Below, piece by piece: positions 1 to 8,347 of a DNA stretch of 64,000 nt. The notes under the pieces are model-generated. The model saw only the letters and a program-made list of their open reading frames with translations. It did not search any database and was not told the DNA's origin. The DNA comes from Bacteroidales bacterium UBA1715 (GTDB taxonomy: Bacteria; Bacteroidota; Bacteroidia; Bacteroidales; UBA1715): the NCBI GenBank assembly GCA_002317135.1, contig DCIX01000035.1:16861-80860 (forward strand). The letters are read 5' to 3'. Positions within the stretch are counted from its first letter, which is position 1; every line of letters starts with the position of its first letter. A program made the position numbers and the translations under genes.

Positions 1-1
1 T

Positions 2-2905
2 GCAGCGAACGATTTTGGTAACAAGACGTTCTATGCGAAATGGAATGTTAATTCATACGCAGTTACATTGAATGCAAATGGTGGAGAAATCAATAGCGGT
101 GCAGTTGCTGCATATACATTTAGTGTAGGAGCAACATTGCCAACAAATGTAACTAAGAATGGCTATACATTTGCTGGATGGTTCGATAATGCAGAATTAG
201 ATGGCGAGTCAGTTATAGCAATCGCAAACAACGAGTCTGGTGACAAGGAATATTTTGCAAAATGGACAATTAATAGTTATTTGGTTATATTGAATGCCAA
301 CGGTGGAGCAATTAACGCCGGTGATGTGACTTCATACAAATTTGGAACAAAGACAATGCTTCCAACAGATGTAACTCGCGAAGGTTTTACGTTTGCAGGT
401 TGGTACAATAATTCAAACTTGACAGGCGAAAAGCAAACATGTATAGATAGTCTATCAATAGGCGATATGTCATTCTACGCTAAATGGAATGTAAATAGCT
501 ATGCAATTGCGTTGAATGCCAACGAAGGCACAATCAACAGCGGCAACGTGACGAACTACGTATACGGTAACGGTGCGAACTTGCCAAGTGATGTGACAAG
601 AACAGGCTACAAGTTCGGCGGTTGGTATAATGTAACTGACTCGACAAAACAAGTTGTTCGCATAGACGAGGAAACAACCGGCGACCAGTCGTTCTTCGCA
701 AAATGGACGGCGAACTCGTACAACATCATCTTGGTTGTAAACGAAGGAACAATCAATGAAGGCAATGTAGAAAGCTATGTATACGGCGAAGGTGCGACAT
801 TGCCAAGCAATGTGACAAAAGACGGCAACACATTCGGCGGCTGGTATGCAAATACGACATACACAGGCGGCGAAGTTTCAGGCATCGCCAAGAACGACGC
901 AGGCGACAAACAGTTCTGGGCTAAGTGGACAATAAACAACTACGAAGTAACTGCAATAGCAGAAAACGGTTCGGTTGCAGGTGCCGGAAGCTACGAATAC
1001 AAATCTACAGCCACATTGACAGCAACAGCAAACGAGGGCTATGAGTTCACAGGCTGGTCAAACGGCTCGACAGAGAACAAGATACAGTTGGTTGTAACAA
1101 AAGATACGATTGTAACAGCTAACTTCAAGGAGAAGGAAAAAGTCGTTGTTGCAGGCACATTGACGATTCCAACGATGAAGACGGAGAGAGAGGTAGCTCC
1201 GATAGATTTGACAGGTTTGTTCGGCACGACAGAAGGTAGTGAAGTTCTTTGTACTGCGACAAGTTCCCGCCCAGATGTAGTCTCTGCATCGGTGGTTGAA
1301 GGCAAATTGATTTTGACGGTGAACTCGTTGGAAGGCGAGGCAGAAATTACGGTGACAGCGACATTGCCAAACGGCGAGAATAACTCGGTTAAGGCAACAG
1401 CCGAAGTTGTCTTGGCTTGTAATATCCAAGTTGCCGAAACAATCAAGAATGTTTCCTGCTTCGGTGAAAGCGATGGTGAAATCAGCGTAGTGGTTAAGAA
1501 CGTATTCGAACCATACACAATTCAATGGATTGGCGAGGACAACACGAACGATACGCTTCCTGCTTTGAAGGCTGGCAATTATACAATCGACATCGCTGAT
1601 GCCGAAGGTTGTATGTTCCAAAAGACATATACGGTTACTCAACCTCAGGAAATCGTAATCAGTAAGTCGGTTATTAACCCAACTTGTGCTACTGCCGATG
1701 GTTCGATTACTATTAATGTAACTGGCGGAACAGACTTTACATACATTTGGAACAACGACACGACAAGCCGTAGCTTGACAAATATCGCTAAGGGCGAATA
1801 CAACTTAGTTGTAGTGAACAACGAGACTGGCTGTAAGGCAGAAACATCGGTTGTGTTGACAGAACCTGACGCTCCAGTTGTGAAAGTTTCTGATGTGATA
1901 GAAACAGCTTGTAATGCAAATAATGGTGCTGTAATCATAAGCGGTGCAGACAATCTAATCTATAAATGGAACAATGGTCGTGCGACAAAGAATTTGACAA
2001 ATGTGAAGGCTGGCGATTACAATTTGGTAGTAATTGATCCAGAAACAAATTGTAAAGATTCAGTTGCTGTAACAATCCCATCGATTCCATTGAAACAGCC
2101 AGAAATTGCATTGGTAACTGTAAGCCAAGAAACAGGCAACAATTTGGTTGTATGGTTGAAGGAAAATACTGATTTAATCGACTACTACACTGTATACCGT
2201 CAATCTGATGAAAAAGATAGATACGAGGCATTGGATACAATAGCATACAATGATTTGAGTGTATACGAAGATGTTGATGCCAATCCAATGGTAAAACCTT
2301 GGAGTTATCGTTTGACTGCAACGGATGTTTGTGGCAATGAAACAGATATGAGTGAAACTCACAGAACGCTTCACTTGCAGAAATATCCAGGTTTGAGTAA
2401 TGACATTAACTTGGGCTGGACAGCTTACGAAGGTATAGACTACTCAACATTCGTAATCATGCGTGAAACGACAGTAAATGGAAGAAAGAGCGTTGATACA
2501 TTGACAACAGTTTCATCTGATATCACAACATATACGGATATAGTTCCTGCCGAAGGTACCAGTTCATACTATGTGGGAATCAAGCTTCCAAGTGAAGTTA
2601 ATCCAAAGACTCAATTTATGAAGGCAGAGTCGGGACCATTCTCATTGGCATTGTCAAACATTGCTGAAGCAGAGAACGACGGTGAAGGTCCAACAGCAGT
2701 AGAAGATATTGAAAATCAAGTTGTGGTTTATGCAATCGGTCATACAATCTATGTGAAGAATGCCGATGGCAAAGACATCAAGATTTACGATAATAATGGT
2801 CGTGCAATCGCCAATGTTGCTGATGAAAACGAAATCTCTGTTCGTTTGGACGGCACATATTTCGTGAAGGTTGGTAACGAATCGTTTGCTGTTGTGATTA
2901 AATAA
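2..2905 (+). CDS. Giant repeat-rich surface protein, probable T9SS cargo (5' end missing)
   Basis: The frame is open to the left edge, so only about 967 C-terminal residues are visible and the true start lies outside. From the left there are four units of about 75 residues, each with a G-W-F/Y core and closing on a F-x-A-K-W motif, typical of InlB/Listeria-Bacteroides (Flg_new) repeats. A fifth, divergent unit ends in TANF. An Ig-like stretch follows, then three SprB-type repeats (Cys, DG-I, W-x-x, G-x-Y, GC pattern), then fibronectin-like sequence. The last 70 or so residues (IKIYDNNGRAI, GTYFVKVG) look like a type A T9SS sorting domain. Inference: a secreted, cell-surface adhesin or gliding-type protein exported by the T9SS, whose operon lies 4 kb downstream. 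The specific ligand is unknown. Confidence 0.85.
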   Translation, partial: AANDFGNKTFYAKWNVNSYAVTLNANGGEINSGAVAAYTFSVGATLPTNVTKNGYTFAGWFDNAELDGESVIAIANNESGDKEYFAKWTINSYLVILNANGGAINAGDVTSYKFGTKTMLPTDVTREGFTFAGWYNNSNLTGEKQTCIDSLSIGDMSFYAKWNVNSYAIALNANEGTINSGNVTNYVYGNGANLPSDVTRTGYKFGGWYNVTDSTKQVVRIDEETTGDQSFFAKWTANSYNIILVVNEGTINEGNVESYVYGEGATLPSNVTKDGNTFGGWYANTTYTGGEVSGIAKNDAGDKQFWAKWTINNYEVTAIAENGSVAGAGSYEYKSTATLTATANEGYEFTGWSNGSTENKIQLVVTKDTIVTANFKEKEKVVVAGTLTIPTMKTEREVAPIDLTGLFGTTEGSEVLCTATSSRPDVVSASVVEGKLILTVNSLEGEAEITVTATLPNGENNSVKATAEVVLACNIQVAETIKNVSCFGESDGEISVVVKNVFEPYTIQWIGEDNTNDTLPALKAGNYTIDIADAEGCMFQKTYTVTQPQEIVISKSVINPTCATADGSITINVTGGTDFTYIWNNDTTSRSLTNIAKGEYNLVVVNNETGCKAETSVVLTEPDAPVVKVSDVIETACNANNGAVIISGADNLIYKWNNGRATKNLTNVKAGDYNLVVIDPETNCKDSVAVTIPSIPLKQPEIALVTVSQETGNNLVVWLKENTDLIDYYTVYRQSDEKDRYEALDTIAYNDLSVYEDVDANPMVKPWSYRLTATDVCGNETDMSETHRTLHLQKYPGLSNDINLGWTAYEGIDYSTFVIMRETTVNGRKSVDTLTTVSSDITTYTDIVPAEGTSSYYVGIKLPSEVNPKTQFMKAESGPFSLALSNIAEAENDGEGPTAVEDIENQVVVYAIGHTIYVKNADGKDIKIYDNNGRAIANVADENEISVRLDGTYFVKVGNESFAVVIK

Positions 2906-2914
2906 GGAATTGTT

Positions 2915-2936
2915 GAGGCGTATGGTCATACGCCTC
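2915..2936. terminator. Palindrome after the surface-protein gene
   Basis: A 10-bp perfect inverted repeat (gaggcgtatg / catacgcctc) with a two-base centre starts 9 bp after the stop codon. It could act as a terminator, but no clear T-run follows. Its core (cgtatggtcatacg) resembles the palindrome at 3007-3026, so it may instead belong to a dispersed palindromic repeat family. Confidence 0.5.
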
Positions 2937-2970
2937 ATTGTATTTCAATAAACGACTTTGATTGTGTGTT

Positions 2971-3006
2971 GTAGGGGGCGAGGTCATACCTCGCCCTTGT
3001 TTGTTT
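2971..3006. repeat. 36-bp palindromic repeat, copy 1
   Basis: Identical over 36 bases to 4111-4146. Contains a 9-bp inverted repeat (gggcgaggt, loop cat, acctcgccc). The two copies bracket the RhuM-family gene. Confidence 0.85.
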
Positions 3007-3026
3007 GGTCGTATGGTTATACGACC
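3007..3026. repeat. Palindrome ggtcgtat-ggtt-atacgacc
   Basis: An 8-bp inverted repeat with a 4-base loop, abutting the 36-bp repeat. The core is similar to the palindrome at 2915-2936, giving three palindromes in 110 bp. Confidence 0.7.
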
Positions 3027-3169
3027 ATTTGATTCCAATCAGCGATATTTTTTGATGCGTATTTTATTGGGCAGAGTAGATTTTTGTTCCTACGATGTAT
3101 ACATATTTTTTTTGGGGGGACAAATAAAATTGTTGTTATTTGTTTATGGTTGTTTGAAAAAATAATTCA

Positions 3170-3199
3170 TTGAGAATGAATGCGTTTATACTATATTTG
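3170..3199 (+). promoter_or_regulatory. Bacteroidales-type promoter for the RhuM gene
   Basis: TTG at 3170-3172 and TATATTTG at 3192-3199, 19 bp apart, match the -33/-7 pattern (TTTG ... TAnnTTTG) of Bacteroidales primary-sigma promoters. The expected transcript start near 3205 favours the ATG at 3221. Confidence 0.55.
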
Positions 3200-3220
3200 T
3201 AATTGAAAAAGTCGCAAAAT

Positions 3221-4114
3221 ATGGAACATAATAAAGGAGAGATTGTATTGTACAATCCTAATGAAACAATTAGTATAGATGTTCGTTTGGAGGATGAAAC
3301 AGTGTGGCTAACTCAGTCGCAAATGGCAGAATTGTTTAATACCACAAGAAACAATGTAACACTTCATATTCGTAATATTTTCAAGGAAGGCGAACTTACG
3401 GAAAATTCAGTTAGTAAGGATTTCTTACTAACTGCAAATGATGGGAAAAAATATCGCACCAAATGTTATAATCTAGATGTCATTATTTCTGTTGGATATA
3501 GAGTGAAAAGTAGAATAGGTACCAAGTTCAGACAATGGGCATTAACAATCATAAAAGAGCATTTGTTACGAGGATATACAATAAATGCTCAAATAGCATC
3601 TTTGCAGTATCAAATAGACGCAAGATTTGAAAAAACGCAAAATGATTTATTTGTATTAAATCAAAGACAGCAAAAACAAGAACAACAACTAAAATTTTTC
3701 ATAAAGACTTCCTTACCACCTAAAGAAGGTATTTTCTTTGATGGTCAGATTTTTGATGCCTATGTATTTGTTGCCGATTTAATTAAGAAAGCTAATAAAC
3801 GGATTGTTTTGATAGATAATTATATCGATGAATCTGTGTTGCTTTTGTTTTCAAAACGAAAGGAATCTATTCCTGCTACAATTTATACGCAGAAAATATC
3901 GGAACAATTACGCCTTGATATTCAGAAATACAACACCCAATATTCTCAAATAGACGTAAAAATTTTCAAACAATCGCATGATAGATTTCTCATAATTGAT
4001 GATGAATTATATTGGGTTGGTGCGAGTCTGAAAGATTTAGGAAAGAAATGGTTTGGATTTTCAAAAATGGAATCATTTTCTGCCAATGCAATTATTGCAA
4101 GAATAGAATCGTAG
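3221..4114 (+). CDS. RhuM-family protein with C-terminal PLD-like region
   Basis: The N-terminal part (WLTQSQMAELF, NLDVIISVGYRVKS, FRQWA) matches the virulence RhuM family (PF13310), which carries an HTH-like segment. The middle is a Gln-rich probable coiled coil. The C-terminal 120 residues carry HDRFLIIDD and GASLKDLG, resembling the phospholipase-D-like fold seen in some RhuM relatives. A TTG start at 3203 would add six residues, but the promoter position favours ATG 3221. The stop codon TAG is formed by the first bases of a 36-bp repeat whose other copy lies upstream. The biological role of RhuM proteins is poorly defined. Links to virulence, mobile islands or defence are inference only. 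Confidence 0.85.
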   Translation: MEHNKGEIVLYNPNETISIDVRLEDETVWLTQSQMAELFNTTRNNVTLHIRNIFKEGELTENSVSKDFLLTANDGKKYRTKCYNLDVIISVGYRVKSRIGTKFRQWALTIIKEHLLRGYTINAQIASLQYQIDARFEKTQNDLFVLNQRQQKQEQQLKFFIKTSLPPKEGIFFDGQIFDAYVFVADLIKKANKRIVLIDNYIDESVLLLFSKRKESIPATIYTQKISEQLRLDIQKYNTQYSQIDVKIFKQSHDRFLIIDDELYWVGASLKDLGKKWFGFSKMESFSANAIIARIES

Positions 4115-4146
4115 GGGGCGAGGTCATACCTCGCCCTTGTTTGTTT
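4111..4146. repeat. 36-bp palindromic repeat, copy 2
   Basis: Identical to 2971-3006. It supplies the TAG stop codon (4112-4114) of the RhuM gene, and its hairpin may double as a terminator for that gene and for the converging ldcA transcript. Confidence 0.85.
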
Positions 4147-4198
4147 TATTAAATTTGTATAAAGGGGTATGTAATTTGTGCGTATGTGCAACAATTAA

Positions 4199-5116
4199 TC
4201 ATTTATCATTAAAATAATTATCAATTATCTTAAGGCTTACCTTTTTCTTGGTTGATTTCAATTCATATTTTTCTCCAAAAATTAAGGCATGATTTAGGTC
4301 TTCATGTCCCGAAGGGAAGTCAAATATAACTGGGATTTTGTAGTCTTTGGTAACCGAAAGAATAATGTCTTCTACAGAACCTTCGTATGTATCTGTTCCA
4401 TGTTTCATTCCACTCATTGTACCAACAATCAGTCCGGAAATTCGAGATAAAATGCCAGAATGAAGAAGATTTTGCATCATTCTATCTATGTGATAATAGT
4501 ATTCGTTAAGATCTTCGATAAATAAAATTTTTCCACTATAGTCATATTCAAAAGGAACGCCTCTTAGACTATAAATCATAGAAAGATTGCCACCAATTAG
4601 TTCTCCTTTGCAAGAACCTTGTTTATTTCGTGAAGAAGGTTGTAGTTGAATTGTATCTGCACAACCAAATAAACAATTGTGAAGTGATTGAATAGATTCT
4701 GGTGTAACATTGGGGAAACTTTTCGCCATTGCTCCGTGAATAGATTGTATTCCAAGAGAGTGAAGTTTTTCATGAAAAACAGTTATGTCACTAAAACCAA
4801 TAAGCCATTTTGGATTGCTTTGTAATGAACTAAAATCAATTAAATCAACAACACGAATTGCACCATAACCACCTCTTGCACAAAGAATTGCTTTTGTCTT
4901 TTGGTCATTTATCGCTTTTTGTAAATCGTGTGCTCGATTTTTGTCTGTTCCTGCAAAAACGCCGAATTTATCGTATGTGTGTTTCCCTACTTTTACTTTG
5001 AGTCCCCATGATAGTAGGGTTTCAATCGCGAAGTCAAGTGAACCTTCTTTTACTGGTCCAGAAGGAGACACAATGGTGACAAGGTCGCCTTTATGTAAAA
5101 AATCGGGTTTAAGCAT
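4199..5116 (-). CDS. ldcA: LD-carboxypeptidase (peptidase S66)
   Basis: Removes the terminal D-Ala from tetrapeptides during peptidoglycan recycling. At 305 residues it has the usual LdcA length. Family signatures are visible: N-terminal IVSPSGP, ARGGYG, the nucleophile motif IGFSDIT (Ser109), the Glu-containing FIEDLNE and the C-terminal His in FPSGHEDL, giving the expected Ser-Glu-His triad. No signal peptide is seen, which fits a cytoplasmic enzyme. It is divergent from metG, with only 67 bp between the two starts, so both promoters share that gap. It converges on the RhuM gene. Confidence 0.93.
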   Translation of the reverse strand: MLKPDFLHKGDLVTIVSPSGPVKEGSLDFAIETLLSWGLKVKVGKHTYDKFGVFAGTDKNRAHDLQKAINDQKTKAILCARGGYGAIRVVDLIDFSSLQSNPKWLIGFSDITVFHEKLHSLGIQSIHGAMAKSFPNVTPESIQSLHNCLFGCADTIQLQPSSRNKQGSCKGELIGGNLSMIYSLRGVPFEYDYSGKILFIEDLNEYYYHIDRMMQNLLHSGILSRISGLIVGTMSGMKHGTDTYEGSVEDIILSVTKDYKIPVIFDFPSGHEDLNHALIFGEKYELKSTKKKVSLKIIDNYFNDK

Positions 5117-5183
5117 TGTTTTGTATGATTATAATTGTCACAAATAATATATCTTTGCGAAAATAGTAAAAATTTGTATTGCA

Positions 5184-7226
5184 ATGACAGAATATAAGCG
5201 TTACCTCATTACTGCGGCCCTTCCATACGCGAATGGACCTGTACATATTGGACATTTGGCTGGTGTATATGTACCTGCTGATATCTATGTTCGTTATTTG
5301 AGAATGAACAAAAAAGATGTGCTTTTTGTTTGTGGTAGCGATGAACATGGTGTTCCTATTACTATCAAAGCTCGTAAGGAACAATGTTCTCCTCAAGATA
5401 TTGTGGACCGTTATAATGGAATTATCAAGAAGTCTTTTGAAGATTTCGGAATTAGTTTCTCGAATTATTCTCGTACTTCTAACGACTTGCATAGCAAAAT
5501 TTCTTCGGATTTTTTCAAAACATTGTATGAAAAAGGAGAATTTGTTGAACAAACAAGTGAACAATATTATGACGAAGAATCGCAAACATTTTTGGCCGAC
5601 CGTTATATCGTAGGAACTTGTCCGAAATGTGGTGCAGAAGGTGCGTACGGCGACCAATGTGAAAAATGTGGTAGCTCGCTTTCTCCAGATGAATTGATAA
5701 ATCCAGTAAGTAAACTTTCTGGAGCAAAACCAATTAAGAAGCCAACAAAACACTGGTATCTTCCTTTGGATAAGTACGAAAATTTCCTTCGCTCTTGGAT
5801 TTTGGATGGTCATAAAGAGTGGAAATCAAATGTGTATGGTCAGTGTAAGTCTTGGTTAGATGGTGGTTTGCATCCTCGTGCAGTAAGCCGTGACTTGGAT
5901 TGGGGTGTGCCAGTTCCTGTAGAAGGTGCTGAAGGCAAGGTATTGTATGTTTGGTTTGATGCTCCAATTGGTTACATTACTTCTACACAAGAATGTTCTG
6001 CAGATTGGGAAAAATACTGGAAGTCAGAAGATACAAAATTGGTTCACTTTATTGGTAAAGACAATATTGTATTCCACTGCATTGTATTCCCTGTAATGTT
6101 GAAGGCTCATGGTGGTTATATCTTACCAGAAAATGTTCCTGCTAACGAATTCTTGAACTTGGAGGGCGATAAAATTTCCACATCAAAAAATTGGGCAGTT
6201 TGGTTGAATGAATATTTAGAAGACTTTAAAGACCAACAAGATACGTTACGTTATGTTTTAACTGCAAATGCACCTGAAACGAAAGATAATGATTTCACTT
6301 GGAAAGATTTCCAAGCAAGAAATAACAATGAGTTGGTCGCTATTTTAGGAAACTTCGTAAATCGCGTTGTTGTTCTTACCAATAAATATTTTGCTGGCAA
6401 AGTTCCTGCAAAAGGCAATTTAACTGACATTGATTCGCAAGCATTGGCAGCAATAGCAGAAGCAAAAGAAAATATTTCGAAGAATATTGAAAACTACCGT
6501 TTCCGTGATGCTTTGAAAGATGCAATGCAATTGGCTCGTGTCGGAAATAAATATTTGACCGAAACAGAACCTTGGAAACTAATAAAAACGGACGAATCTC
6601 GTGTTGCAACAATTTTGAACGTATGTTTACAAATTACTGCAAACTGTGGTATCTTGTTTGAACCATTCTTACCATTTACAGCAGCAAAAATCCGTACAAT
6701 GTTGCAGATTGAAAATGCATTGTGGGAAAATGCTGGAGATGACAATATTATGCAAGAAGGCAAGACAATTGGTGAAGTAGCCTTGTTGTTCAGAAAGATA
6801 GAAGATGCAGAAGTTGATGCACAAGTAGAAAAATTAAAAGCTGCAAAAGCTGCTCGTGAGGCAGAAGAAGCTATGAATGCTCCTGTTGCTGCACAAAAAG
6901 CAACAATCGAATACGATGACTTTGCTAAATTGGATATTCGTTTGGGAACTATTTTGGAAGCAGAACGAGTTCCAAAAACAGATAAGTTGATGAAGCTTTT
7001 AATTGATACAGGTATCGATAAACGTACAATCGTATCTGGTATTGCAGAACATTTTACTCCAGAACAATGCGTTGGACGACAAGTAAGTGTGTTAGTAAAT
7101 TTGCAACCTCGAAAAATGAAAGGCATTGAATCTCAAGGTATGATTTTGATGGCAGAGGATGCAAATGGTTCACTTCAGTTCGTTTCAACAGAGCAAAAAG
7201 TAAAAAATGGTAGTTCTATTAGTTAA
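5184..7226 (+). CDS. metG: Methionyl-tRNA synthetase
   Basis: Charges tRNA-Met with methionine. The 680-residue protein has the class I HIGH motif (VHIGH), a zinc knuckle (CPKCG ... CEKCG), the KMSKS equivalent (KISTSKN), and a C-terminal EMAP/Trbp111-type tRNA-binding domain (FAKLDIRLGTI) that promotes dimerisation. The catalytic core and tRNA-binding domain are joined by an Ala/Glu/Lys-rich linker. A TATCTTTG -7 element lies at 5150-5157, placing the transcript start just before this ATG; no convincing -33 box was seen. It is followed by the T9SS operon, which has its own promoter. Confidence 0.97.
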   Translation: MTEYKRYLITAALPYANGPVHIGHLAGVYVPADIYVRYLRMNKKDVLFVCGSDEHGVPITIKARKEQCSPQDIVDRYNGIIKKSFEDFGISFSNYSRTSNDLHSKISSDFFKTLYEKGEFVEQTSEQYYDEESQTFLADRYIVGTCPKCGAEGAYGDQCEKCGSSLSPDELINPVSKLSGAKPIKKPTKHWYLPLDKYENFLRSWILDGHKEWKSNVYGQCKSWLDGGLHPRAVSRDLDWGVPVPVEGAEGKVLYVWFDAPIGYITSTQECSADWEKYWKSEDTKLVHFIGKDNIVFHCIVFPVMLKAHGGYILPENVPANEFLNLEGDKISTSKNWAVWLNEYLEDFKDQQDTLRYVLTANAPETKDNDFTWKDFQARNNNELVAILGNFVNRVVVLTNKYFAGKVPAKGNLTDIDSQALAAIAEAKENISKNIENYRFRDALKDAMQLARVGNKYLTETEPWKLIKTDESRVATILNVCLQITANCGILFEPFLPFTAAKIRTMLQIENALWENAGDDNIMQEGKTIGEVALLFRKIEDAEVDAQVEKLKAAKAAREAEEAMNAPVAAQKATIEYDDFAKLDIRLGTILEAERVPKTDKLMKLLIDTGIDKRTIVSGIAEHFTPEQCVGRQVSVLVNLQPRKMKGIESQGMILMAEDANGSLQFVSTEQKVKNGSSIS

Positions 7227-7241
7227 TTTTTTGTTAAAAAG

Positions 7242-7271
7242 TTGCTTTTTATTGTAAAAAATATACTTTTG
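7242..7271 (+). promoter_or_regulatory. Promoter of the T9SS operon
   Basis: TTG at 7242-7244 and TACTTTTG at 7264-7271, 19 bp apart, match the Bacteroidales -33/-7 consensus. It lies 26 bp upstream of the first gene. Confidence 0.6.
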
Positions 7272-7297
7272 TACGATAAATTAAATATAAAAGCTGT

Positions 7298-8344
7298 TTG
7301 AAAAAGAGGTTATACATAGTAATTGGGGTGCTATTAGGGTGTCTTGGTGTGCAAGCACAAGACTCTCACTTCTCTCAATTTGACGCTGCTCCGTTGTATT
7401 ACAATCCTGCATTGGCTGGTGTAAACGAGTGTCATAATAGAATTTATACCAACTATAAAGGTCAGTGGAATACCTATAACACATTCTTGATTTCGTATGA
7501 TCAAGCATTGGAAAAACTACAATTGTTAGGTGGTACTCTTGGACTTGGTGGTTTGGTAGTGGCTGATTATGCAGGGGAAAACTCGTATGGTAATACTCAG
7601 ATAAAGGTTATGCCTGCATATCATTATAATGTGATTCCAGGTATGTTACGACTTTCAGCAGGCTTGGATGCTATATTCGATCTTATGAGTATTTCTGAAG
7701 ATCAAGTAGTTGTAGGTGGCGGAATTAATCCTATTACGGGCGAGAAAACTCCAGGTTATGATATGGAACATACCAAGAGATTCTATGCCGATATGGGTTT
7801 GGGCTTAAATGCACAATATAATATTACACCATTGTTCCCAATTAATATGGGTGTAACATTTTTCCATTTATTTGGTTCTGGTGGTGGTGGACTTGCGGTA
7901 AATACTTCGGAGGCTACAAATAACTATCGTAGATTCTCGTTGAATGCAAATGCGGTTTGTCCTTTGAACCCACGATTGACATTGTTACCAAGTTTCATTT
8001 ATACAAACCAAAAAAAGTATAACGAAATGAACTTTGGTACTTATCTAAAATGTGCAATTGGTGACTATACATCGTTTATTGATGCATTGTATGTAGGTTC
8101 TTGGTATCGTGTAAAAGATGCTATTATCTTAGGACTTGCGTTTGATAAACCGGTAACAAAGAATTGGGTTTTGCAATTTGGACTTAGTTATGATGTGACA
8201 GTTTCGTCATATAGAAAATCAGATAAATGGACTAGCGGTAAGAATGTGAAGGGTGATAGTTTCGAGTTGTCTGTGAAATTGTTGAACTGTCGTCGTCCGA
8301 TTGTAGTTAATCCGGAAGGTATTGTAAATGACCCATTTAGATAA
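7298..8344 (+). CDS. PorP/SprF-family type IX secretion outer-membrane protein
   Basis: A 348-residue protein with a signal peptide (to about LGVQAQ, residue 21) and the family-typical mature start DSHFSQFDAAPLYYNPAL. The rest is rich in aromatic, alternating beta segments, as expected of an outer-membrane beta-barrel. PorP/SprF proteins work with T9SS and gliding machinery, often paired with an OmpA-domain partner and a specific surface adhesin. The start is TTG at 7298, positioned directly before the signal peptide. First gene of a three-gene operon; the next gene starts 3 bp after its stop. It may be the PorP paralogue serving the large SprB-repeat protein at the window start, but this is inference. 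Confidence 0.88.
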   Translation: MKKRLYIVIGVLLGCLGVQAQDSHFSQFDAAPLYYNPALAGVNECHNRIYTNYKGQWNTYNTFLISYDQALEKLQLLGGTLGLGGLVVADYAGENSYGNTQIKVMPAYHYNVIPGMLRLSAGLDAIFDLMSISEDQVVVGGGINPITGEKTPGYDMEHTKRFYADMGLGLNAQYNITPLFPINMGVTFFHLFGSGGGGLAVNTSEATNNYRRFSLNANAVCPLNPRLTLLPSFIYTNQKKYNEMNFGTYLKCAIGDYTSFIDALYVGSWYRVKDAIILGLAFDKPVTKNWVLQFGLSYDVTVSSYRKSDKWTSGKNVKGDSFELSVKLLNCRRPIVVNPEGIVNDPFR

Positions 8345-8347
8345 GAT

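Noticed and set aside
2962..3165. Open frame of 67 codons after the surface-protein gene
   Set aside because: It runs through the palindromic repeats and has no family signal or supported start.
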